The notes beneath the pieces were generated by a model, which worked only from the letters and a program-made list of their open reading frames with translations, was not told where the DNA came from and searched no databases. A DNA stretch of 6,700 nucleotides from positions 1 to 6,700 of the forward strand of contig JAHIHJ010000373.1 of NCBI GenBank assembly GCA_018899795.1. Direction: 5' to 3'. Positions 1 to 5,458 of the stretch are shown here, one piece after another. Within the stretch, counting starts at the first letter, position 1. Each line of letters starts with the position of its first letter. Origin of the DNA: Methanobacteriota archaeon (lineage in GTDB: Archaea; Halobacteriota; Methanosarcinia; Methanosarcinales; Methanoperedenaceae). The position numbers and the translations under genes are program-made.

Positions 1-2
1 AA

Positions 3-1019
3 AATATCCATCTCAAGAAACTTGAGCCGCTTTTAAATAAGAACGAAGGCAACCTGAGCGCAGCTATAAGGGATTCTGTCGATATCGCAGACGTAGTACT
101 GCAGCAATACGGTACTATCGAAAAAGCGATATCAAATATTACCTCTGAAACAAAAAAACTGACCGAACGGGAGAAGTCAATAGAATCGGGGAAAAACGTC
201 CTTATCTGCAGCCAGGTATTCCAGTGGATGTTAAAATGGACTAAAGGGATCCCGATTGACCCTGAAATAATGGAAGAATTGCTGGACCCGCTGAAGATCA
301 ATACGATATCCGAACTTGATAAGCAGGTCAATGCCATCAGCCGCGAATCCGGCTGGAACTGCGAGGTCTCCATATTCTGCATGGATGATATGGAGCCTGA
401 AACCGCTGCCGTGACAATTACAGGCGAAAATGAACTTTACCGGGACTTTCTCGCCCAGCTTGTGATAATGTTCCTGGTCTATAACAAGGGTCTTGACATT
501 GATGTCATTCACGGACGCGCTACTTCTGTCCGCATATATCTAAAAAAGCTTGAGGAAGGAAAACGATGCTGCGCCGCAAATGAGCATTTCGGTTATTTAA
601 AAGATGTAGTGTTTGAGTTCGCCTCAAAAAAAGATTTCTGGAAAAACCTTATTGAAATATACAGATCGATGAATTATAATATGGTATCCATACATAAAGA
701 CCAGTACGAAGAGATACTTGCAGGGAACGTATTCGTTGACAAAGGAATATTCGAGTCGCTCTCCAGACAACATATCTCCAGCATACCGCATCAGGAATTC
801 CTTTCTCTTTTAAAGAAAACGCATGAATCAATGCAGTTAATTGATAAGATCGAATTATTTGATAATGAGATCAATATATACCACAATTATAAACTTGAAA
901 AGGCTGTCCAGAGGTTACTGGAATATTACATCTCCCTTCTCAATGCAAATGGTCACCAATATGAAGGAAAATATTCCACAAGCCTGATAGTACTTTCCCA
1001 TGCATGCTGCAGGACTTAG
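3..1019 (+). CDS. Putative ribbon-helix-helix regulator with large unknown C-terminal domain (5' partial)
   Basis: The reading frame is open from the left edge, so the first internal ATG (228) is not the start. 338 residues are visible and the true start lies outside. The first ~35 visible residues look like a ribbon-helix-helix DNA-binding domain: a short strand (NIHL), helix 1 (KKLEPLLNKN), a turn (EGN) and helix 2 (LSAAIRDSVDIADVVL), where LSAAIR resembles the usual SEAIR signature. If so, only a few N-terminal residues are missing. A charged helical linker follows (ETKKLTEREKSIES), then about 270 residues of mixed alpha/beta character with no signal peptide or membrane segment. I do not recognise this part; it could be a ligand-sensing or dimerisation domain. 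It ends on TAG 1017-1019, inside the stop region of the convergent methyltransferase gene, leaving no room for a terminator. The regulator role is inferred from the short N-terminal pattern only. That it is a real gene is well supported, since the frame stays open for over 1 kb. Confidence 0.75.
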   Translation, partial: NIHLKKLEPLLNKNEGNLSAAIRDSVDIADVVLQQYGTIEKAISNITSETKKLTEREKSIESGKNVLICSQVFQWMLKWTKGIPIDPEIMEELLDPLKINTISELDKQVNAISRESGWNCEVSIFCMDDMEPETAAVTITGENELYRDFLAQLVIMFLVYNKGLDIDVIHGRATSVRIYLKKLEEGKRCCAANEHFGYLKDVVFEFASKKDFWKNLIEIYRSMNYNMVSIHKDQYEEILAGNVFVDKGIFESLSRQHISSIPHQEFLSLLKKTHESMQLIDKIELFDNEINIYHNYKLEKAVQRLLEYYISLLNANGHQYEGKYSTSLIVLSHACCRT

Positions 1020-2029
1020 ATTATCACTGTTTTTTTAGCGAAGTCCCTGCACATTGCAGTATATTCCGCGGGGTTCACTGAAGGGAACGTATCGATAAGA
1101 CAGATGTCGCATTCTCGTTCTGCTCCTGCAAGTTTTCTTATATCGCCGTGATAAACCAGGATATCCGTGTTTCCTCCGGCTTTTGCCATAAGCACTGGTT
1201 CGTCCCCTATGAGCTTATCGTACCCTGTTAGCTCAAATTCGATCTTTACACCAAGCAGCCCTGAATTGGCTTTGATGTTCAAAATAGCATTGCGCACAGC
1301 AGGAAGCCAGGCATCGTTGAGTATCACTTTTTTCGCACCGCCCAGGGCGCACAACAATCCGAGAGTGCCGGGACCGCAGAATCCGTCCACGACAACCGCT
1401 TCATCCAGTTCCCCGTTAATATACAGCGCCTCAATTTTTTTTATTTTGGTGTTATTGAACTCGATGTGGATCGTTGATTGGTTTTTATAGATACACAGTT
1501 CTCCGTAAGTCGATGATGCTATATCACAGCGCATGTCACATCCTGAAAGCAGTTCATACGTATGCGGCGTGCTGTCGGTGTCACGCAGTCCAATGCTCTT
1601 TGAGGGAAGACCTTTTCTTTTTATCACGCCTTTTATCTCAGGCACGTTCGTAGTTATCTTTCCTGCAAGTTCTTCCGTAACTGAATCCATGATAAGGACA
1701 AGGCTTTTTTCAGGCAGGCGCGGAGGATAGGGTACCTGATAACCAAAAGCGATCAGCGGAGTTCCCACTTCTTTCAATGAGGCGTCACTGGGAAAAAGAC
1801 CGCTGTTCTTAAGGATGGTCAGCACATGACCTGTAACGTGGTCAAGATGCCGCCTTTCGCATTTCTGGCATCTTCCTGTCGCTGAGTCAATGTTTTCATA
1901 TAGCGGCGCGTTTTTGTCAAATAACGGATCAGGAGGGCATGACCTGCATGCCATGTACATCTGGAACAATTCGTCCAGAACCGTTTCAGGATCCCTGACG
2001 CAGTCACTGCCGCATGTGGGACATTTCAT
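1016..2029 (-). CDS. Zinc-ribbon SAM-dependent methyltransferase-like protein
   Basis: A cytosolic protein of 337 residues. The N-terminus carries paired cysteines typical of zinc ribbons: C3/C6 with C10, C28/C31 and C54/C57. The C-terminal half has a class I (Rossmann) SAM-binding fold: motif I VVVDGFCGPGTLG (212-224), an acidic residue ending strand 2 (KKVILND, D239), HGDIRKL (295-300) and a motif IV-like DICLIDTFPS (308-317). The fold recalls the Trm5/TYW2 group of tRNA methyltransferases, but the NPP/DPP catalytic motif is absent; DTFP stands in its place. Another cysteine pair lies at C164/C168. The substrate is unknown: RNA, protein or a small cofactor are all possible. It is divergent from the coenzyme M operon across a ~150 bp promoter region, which suggests but does not prove a related role. 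The ATG at 2029 lies 31 nt from the first T of a TATTTAAT box, as expected for a leaderless mRNA. The 3' end overlaps the convergent gene by 4 bp. Confidence 0.85.
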   Translation of the reverse strand: MKCPTCGSDCVRDPETVLDELFQMYMACRSCPPDPLFDKNAPLYENIDSATGRCQKCERRHLDHVTGHVLTILKNSGLFPSDASLKEVGTPLIAFGYQVPYPPRLPEKSLVLIMDSVTEELAGKITTNVPEIKGVIKRKGLPSKSIGLRDTDSTPHTYELLSGCDMRCDIASSTYGELCIYKNQSTIHIEFNNTKIKKIEALYINGELDEAVVVDGFCGPGTLGLLCALGGAKKVILNDAWLPAVRNAILNIKANSGLLGVKIEFELTGYDKLIGDEPVLMAKAGGNTDILVYHGDIRKLAGAERECDICLIDTFPSVNPAEYTAMCRDFAKKTVII

Positions 2030-2052
2030 GAGTCACTGATATTTTTAGAAAG

Positions 2053-2060
2053 ATTAAATA
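2053..2060 (-). promoter_or_regulatory. TATA box of the methyltransferase-like gene
   Basis: On the minus strand TATTTAAT begins at 2060, 31 nt before the ATG at 2029. Archaeal TATA boxes sit about 25-30 nt upstream of the transcription start, so transcription would begin at or very near the start codon. No Shine-Dalgarno sequence precedes the ATG, which fits a leaderless message. Confidence 0.5.
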
Positions 2061-2140
2061 ACTATCTATGGTCTGGATTGGACAAATGTATATTAAAATT
2101 GAATTAGTGTCCTGTATCGGAAGAAATCCTGTCTTCAAAG

Positions 2141-2154
2141 GAAAAACATATATA
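2141..2154 (+). promoter_or_regulatory. BRE/TATA promoter of the coenzyme M operon
   Basis: A purine-rich BRE-like run (GAAAAA) leads into ATATATA at 2148-2154. The first T (2149) is 30 nt upstream of the ATG at 2179 and only 15 nt upstream of the ATG at 2164. Transcription would therefore start close to 2179, giving a leaderless mRNA. A weaker TATATTAAAA at 2089-2098 could be a second promoter with a longer leader. Confidence 0.55.
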
Positions 2155-2178
2155 CCTAACTAAATGAAAACATTCATC

Positions 2179-3492
2179 ATGACATACGGAAAAACAACAT
2201 GTTGTGGAACTAATACTGTTCATTACACGGGAGATTCGAAATATGAGCTTGTATGCGCAGAATGTTCAAATATTTTTACTGATGACAGATTGAAATGCTC
2301 CAACGATGGAGCGCTCCTGCGTGCAAATTACAGGAATAAACAGCTCATTTTAAAGGACGTCCCTGGGATGGGTAAGTTCCACGACTGGCTGCCGATACAT
2401 GAGATAATGACCACGAATTCAGGTCCTGTCACCTACAGGAGCACTGAACTTGCAGCAGAACTTGGGCTTAACAACCTGTACATCTCTTTCAATGGCTACT
2501 GGCCTGAAAAAGGTGCGTACATAAAGACTTGCAGTTTCAAGGAACTTGAGGCTTTTCCCACGGTCCAGAAAACCAGACGTGCAAACCGCTCGCTGGTACT
2601 TGCATCAGCGGGAAATACCGCGCGCGCTTTTTCCCATGTATCAGCGATGACAGGACAGGAAGTGTATATAGTGGTGCCTTCAAGCGGGATGACACGGATG
2701 TGGCTGCCTGAAGAACCCACGGATTCCATACACATTATACAAATGGGTAATAACTGTGATTATACAGATTCTATACATCTTGCAGACAGGATCGCCGCGC
2801 TCCCCGGTATGCAGGCAGAAGGCGGCGCAAGGAACGTGGCGCGAAGGGACGGTATGGGGACGGTGATGCTGGATGCCGCTGTGACTATGAAGCGCATGCC
2901 TGACCATTATTTCCAGGCTATAGGGAGCGGGACAGGCGGAATAGCAGCATGGGAAGCATCGCTGCGGCTGCTGGGGGATGGAAGGTTCGCAGGCGGACTG
3001 CCGCAGCTTCATCTTTCACAGAACCTGCCTTTTGCCCCAATGTTCAATGCATGGAAAGCAGGACGGCGCGAAATAATCAGGGACATTGATATGCCTGACC
3101 CGAAAAAACTCATACACGAGATGTATGCAGACATCCTTTCAAACAGGGAGCCGCCATATTCAGTAGCTGGCGGCGTCTATGACGCGCTTTGCTCTACACA
3201 GGGTACGATGTACGGGATATCCAATAGCGAAGCGAAAAAAGCGCAGCAGTTGTTCGAACGGTACGAAGGGATAGATATATTTGCACCCGCAGGAGTTGCT
3301 GTTGCGTCGCTCATCGAAGCGGTAAATGAACATAAAGTCGATGCAGAAGATCATATTGTGTTAAATATCACTGGCGGAGGAGTGAAGCGCCTTGAACAGG
3401 ACCATACCCTCTCGAAAATCGAGCCAGAGTCGATCGTTGAAAATGCGAATGTTGCGCTTGAAGAGGTAATTAAAAGAAAGGTATTTGCTTGA
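2179..3492 (+). CDS. Cysteate synthase (PLP-dependent, threonine synthase-like)
   Basis: Makes L-cysteate and phosphate from O-phospho-L-serine and sulfite, the entry to coenzyme M synthesis in Methanosarcinales and relatives. The 437-residue protein belongs to fold-type II PLP enzymes related to threonine synthase. Visible features are a zinc-ribbon-like segment (C26xxC29, C40), the probable PLP lysine K121 in TCSFKELEA, the phosphate/substrate loop SAGNT (143-147), a glycine-rich PLP-phosphate loop GSGTGG (249-254) and the C-terminal NITGGG (396-401). The CSFKE context, unlike the SFKDRG of true threonine synthases, and the neighbouring ComDE gene favour cysteate synthase. The ATG at 2179 is preferred over the in-frame ATG at 2164 because of promoter spacing. 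About 20 residues, including a CC doublet, precede the zinc ribbon, and no later start codon exists before it. The last four bases overlap the start of comDE (TTGA), so the two are cotranscribed and probably translationally coupled. The alternative call is a generic threonine synthase; I consider it unlikely. Confidence 0.88.
   Translation: MTYGKTTCCGTNTVHYTGDSKYELVCAECSNIFTDDRLKCSNDGALLRANYRNKQLILKDVPGMGKFHDWLPIHEIMTTNSGPVTYRSTELAAELGLNNLYISFNGYWPEKGAYIKTCSFKELEAFPTVQKTRRANRSLVLASAGNTARAFSHVSAMTGQEVYIVVPSSGMTRMWLPEEPTDSIHIIQMGNNCDYTDSIHLADRIAALPGMQAEGGARNVARRDGMGTVMLDAAVTMKRMPDHYFQAIGSGTGGIAAWEASLRLLGDGRFAGGLPQLHLSQNLPFAPMFNAWKAGRREIIRDIDMPDPKKLIHEMYADILSNREPPYSVAGGVYDALCSTQGTMYGISNSEAKKAQQLFERYEGIDIFAPAGVAVASLIEAVNEHKVDAEDHIVLNITGGGVKRLEQDHTLSKIEPESIVENANVALEEVIKRKVFA
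3476..3482 (+). promoter_or_regulatory. Shine-Dalgarno supporting the TTG start of comDE
   Basis: GAAAGGT ends 6 nt before the TTG at 3489. It lies inside the end of the cysteate synthase gene and, with the TTGA stop/start overlap, supports a non-ATG start for the second gene. The first gene of the operon has no such site. Confidence 0.5.
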
Positions 3493-4607
3493 AAGAAATC
3501 CCGGAACTACGAGTAATTGATATTCTCAGGAAAAACAGGATAGATTATGCAGCTACGCTGCCGTGCGACAGGATAAAAGCGCTTTTGCCCCTGATAGAAA
3601 AGAACCTGAAGACCATTCCCCTGACAAGAGAAGAGAACGGCATTGGGATATGCGCTGGCATTTATCTCGGAGGTAAGCGACCCATCATGGTCATCCAGAG
3701 CACAGGCATAGGTAATATGATAAATGCGCTTGAATCCCTGAACCTCACATACGGCATACCGCTGCCTGTACTTGCAAGCTGGCGCGGCGTTCATAAGGAG
3801 GCGATAGAGGCGCAGTGGCAGTTCGGGAAAAAGCTGCCTGCGATACTGGATTCGGCTGGCATAAGATGTACCATTATTGAATCGAAGGACAAACTGGACG
3901 ATATTGATGCTGCAATTAAGGATTCTTTTGATAATGCCCGTCCTCATATTGTTTTGATATCACCTGCTGTATGGGAAGGCTCGACATGCGAGAGTCCCGT
4001 CCCATGCGAGATAACGCCAAGGCTGTCTCAGATCGAGTTCAGATCGGAAATAAGAAAGCCTGAAATGACGCGTTATGACGCGATCAATATCCTTGCTTCA
4101 GTTGTGGGTGATGACATCATAGTATCTAACCTCGGCATACCTTCAAAAGAGCTTCATGAAATAAAAGACAGGGATCTTAATTTCTATATGACCGGGTCAA
4201 TGGGACTTGTCTCGTCAATCGGGCTTGGGCTTGCACTTTCGCAGGAAAGGCACGTGTATGTCATCGACGGCGACGCGAGCATTCTCATGAACCCGAACGC
4301 CCTGGCATCCATAGGGGCTTACAGTCCTGGGAACCTTACCATTGTTGCGATAGATAATGCAGCATGCGGTTCAACCGGGAACCAGATGACCTGCACGAAC
4401 GGTCAGATAGATCTTGAACTCCTTGCAAAGGCGAACGGTATCAGCGATACAAAAAAAGCACATACATGTGAGGAATTGAAGGAGGCGCTGCTGCACAGGG
4501 CTGCCTTCATTCATGTGATCGTGAAGCCCGTCAATGCAATGTGCAGGGAGATACCGCTTTCAGCAAAGGAGATCAGGGACAGGTTCATGAAGGCGCTGGG
4601 AAAGTAA
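3489..4607 (+). CDS. comDE: Sulfopyruvate decarboxylase, fused alpha and beta subunits
   Basis: Decarboxylates sulfopyruvate to sulfoacetaldehyde with thiamine diphosphate, a late step of coenzyme M synthesis. The protein has 372 residues. Residues 1-165 are the ComD-like pyrimidine-binding half, with the cofactor-activating glutamate in LTREENGIGICAG (45-57) and the conserved VIQSTGIGNMINAL stretch (68-81). After a linker of about 25 residues, 190-372 form the ComE-like pyrophosphate-binding half, with MTGSMGLVSSIGLGLAL (234-250) and the metal/ThDP motif GDAS...N (261-290; GDA in place of the more usual GDG). ComD and ComE are separate proteins in Methanocaldococcus; a single fused chain of this length is usual in the Methanosarcina group. 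The TTG start is supported by a Shine-Dalgarno sequence and by the TTGA overlap with cysteate synthase. The next in-frame ATG would remove the catalytic glutamate. Confidence 0.93.
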   Translation: MKEIPELRVIDILRKNRIDYAATLPCDRIKALLPLIEKNLKTIPLTREENGIGICAGIYLGGKRPIMVIQSTGIGNMINALESLNLTYGIPLPVLASWRGVHKEAIEAQWQFGKKLPAILDSAGIRCTIIESKDKLDDIDAAIKDSFDNARPHIVLISPAVWEGSTCESPVPCEITPRLSQIEFRSEIRKPEMTRYDAINILASVVGDDIIVSNLGIPSKELHEIKDRDLNFYMTGSMGLVSSIGLGLALSQERHVYVIDGDASILMNPNALASIGAYSPGNLTIVAIDNAACGSTGNQMTCTNGQIDLELLAKANGISDTKKAHTCEELKEALLHRAAFIHVIVKPVNAMCREIPLSAKEIRDRFMKALGK

Positions 4608-4633
4608 TTCAGCCATTGTAATCTGTGAAATCC

Positions 4634-4652
4634 ATGTCCTGGGGACGTTTTT
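4634..4652 (+). terminator. Hairpin plus T-run after comDE
   Basis: A stem of six pairs (ATGTCC with GGACGT, one G-U) closes a 3-nt loop and runs into five Ts at 4648-4652, starting 27 nt after the comDE stop. Archaeal termination depends mainly on the T-run, so the hairpin may be incidental, but the position fits the end of the coenzyme M operon. Confidence 0.5.
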
Positions 4653-4658
4653 AGATTT

Positions 4659-4706
4659 ACAGGATTAACTATAAAAATCGTACCCTGTCGATCCGGTTAA
4701 TCCTGT
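4659..4706. repeat. 11-bp perfect inverted repeat with related TTAATCCTGT elements
   Basis: ACAGGATTAAC (4659-4669) and GTTAATCCTGT (4696-4706) are perfect inverted copies with a 26-nt spacer. A looser related copy, TAATCTGTGAAATCC, sits at 4619-4633, so three elements lie between two convergent genes. The pattern resembles dispersed AATCCTGT-type intergenic repeats of archaea and some bacteria (from memory). It may act as a bidirectional transcript end or be a remnant of a repeat family. Confidence 0.5.
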
Positions 4707-4716
4707 CAAGGTTGAG

Positions 4717-4961
4717 TTAAATAATCTCTTCATCTTCCCGGCGCCATGCAGGGTCTACGATGCACAGGAATATCAGGTCGGTTTTGCCTGTGTTGTTGAT
4801 GTACTGCATGGAACGAGGCGGGATATAGATCGCTGCGCCCGGATGGACTTTTGATGACTCTTCATTTATGTGCATTATGCCTTCTCCCTCCATGATGTAA
4901 TATACTTCCGAGGTTTTAAGGCTTTGAACTCCTCACATTCATTTAAATTTTTTATGAACAT
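4717..4961 (-). pseudogene. Small cupin gene broken by internal deletion and frameshift
   Basis: The remnant starts at ATG 4961, which overlaps the 3' end of the membrane-protein gene by 10 bp. The opening MFIKNLNECEEFKAL is a typical start of small archaeal cupins. In that frame it then reads KPRKYITSW and stops at TAA 4877-4875 after 28 residues. In another frame, from about 4920 to TAA 4719-4717, the C-terminal half of a cupin is intact: SLKTSEVYYIMEGEG, HPGAAIYIPPRSMQYINN and LIFLCIVDPAWRREDE. That frame is closed upstream by TGA 4935-4933. Compared with the family's usual ~115 residues, some 35 codons between the two parts are missing, including the HxH metal ligands of cupin motif 1; the following glutamate remains. 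The missing length must be 1 modulo 3. The join lies in AAAGCCTTAAAACC (4925-4912), where AGCCTT could belong to either side. Cupin identity is firm; a sequencing or assembly error is the main alternative to a true deletion. Confidence 0.75.
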
Positions 4962-5266
4962 TGTTTTCGCATCCCCATAAGGATAAAAACCGCCGATATT
5001 ATAAGGATAAGTTGTAATGTCTCAAGTAATTCCGCGATAATGGGGTCAAAAATGATGAAATCAAGAGGTCCGTATTTATACAGTTCCTTGATAGAGAATG
5101 TCATCACACTGAGCAGAAGAAGTGCAGCAAAGACCTGGAACCGCCTGGTTCTTGCGTAGAATTCTTTATTAAAATCCTTTATGACCACCAGGACTAATAT
5201 AAATAGAGCAAGACCCAGTCCGCCGTTCAGTAACTCAATATATCTGTTCATAGCTTCCGTCCCCAT
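4952..5266 (-). CDS. Small three-helix membrane protein of unknown function
   Basis: 104 residues with three hydrophobic segments at about 13-29 (GLGLALFILVLVVI), 44-59 (QVFAALLLLSVMTFSI) and 83-99 (TLQLILIISAVFILMGM). A basic loop (YARTRR) follows the first helix, so the first loop is probably cytoplasmic. There are no catalytic motifs and no recognised family. Its end overlaps the start of the cupin remnant by 10 bp, so both were probably one operon. The start is uncertain: ATG 5266 gives 104 residues and ATG 5251 (MNRYIELLNGG) gives 99. The TATATAT box at 5290-5284 predicts transcription from about 5260, which favours 5251. Its hydrophobic pattern and promoter support a real gene, although no homologue is recalled. 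Confidence 0.6.
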   Translation of the reverse strand: MGTEAMNRYIELLNGGLGLALFILVLVVIKDFNKEFYARTRRFQVFAALLLLSVMTFSIKELYKYGPLDFIIFDPIIAELLETLQLILIISAVFILMGMRKQCS

Positions 5267-5283
5267 TCCAATATACGTATAGC

Positions 5284-5292
5284 ATATATATT
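5284..5292 (-). promoter_or_regulatory. TATA box of the membrane protein/cupin operon
   Basis: AATATATAT on the minus strand (5292-5284) lies 24 nt before ATG 5266 and 39 nt before ATG 5251. A second AT-rich candidate, the perfect palindrome TATACGTATA at 5281-5272, starts 30 nt before ATG 5251. Either makes the shorter start more likely. Confidence 0.4.
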
Positions 5293-5318
5293 CCAGAATG
5301 TATGAACATCACTCTGGA
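5292..5318. promoter_or_regulatory. Inverted repeat next to the TATA box, possible operator
   Basis: TCCAGA (5292-5297) and TCTGGA (5313-5318) are perfect inverted half-sites. Their centres are 21 bp apart, about two helical turns, and they abut the upstream side of the minus-strand TATA box. This geometry suits a dimeric regulator acting on the membrane-protein gene. Six-base arms can occur by chance. Confidence 0.3.
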
Positions 5319-5418
5319 TTTCATTTCATATAAATCTTCTTGAATTCAGGACTCAGCAAATTCAGGAAAGGGAAAAAAAAGAAATAATCAAACGGGAGCG
5401 GTCATGGTTCTCGGAAGG

Positions 5419-5436
5419 GAAATAAACTATATATAT
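5419..5436 (+). promoter_or_regulatory. BRE/TATA promoter of mptE
   Basis: GAAATAAAC (BRE-like) precedes TATATATAT at 5428-5436. The first T is 31 nt upstream of the ATG at 5459, so the mRNA should start at or next to the start codon. No Shine-Dalgarno sequence is seen, consistent with a leaderless transcript. Confidence 0.6.
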
Positions 5437-5458
5437 CTTTCAAGTCGCAATCTGATTG

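Noticed and set aside
228..1019. ATG 228 as the start of the first gene
   Set aside because: The same frame is open to the window edge and encodes a helix-rich, domain-like sequence upstream of it.
1167..1490. Plus-strand open frame of 107 codons inside the methyltransferase-like gene
   Set aside because: It lies antisense to a gene with clear SAM-binding motifs, and its serine/proline-rich product has no domain.
2680..3012. Minus-strand open frame of 110 codons rich in His, Cys and Pro opposite cysteate synthase
   Set aside because: Its composition reflects the complement of cysteate synthase codons; there is no spacing pattern of a metal-binding domain.
3507..3947. Minus-strand open frame of 146 codons opposite comDE
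   Set aside because: It is antisense to the strongly identified ComD half and has no recognisable domain or promoter.
4659..4706. The 11-bp inverted repeat as CRISPR repeats or IS terminal ends
   Set aside because: There is no regular spacer series, and only 26 bp lie between the arms, so no transposase or array can be present.
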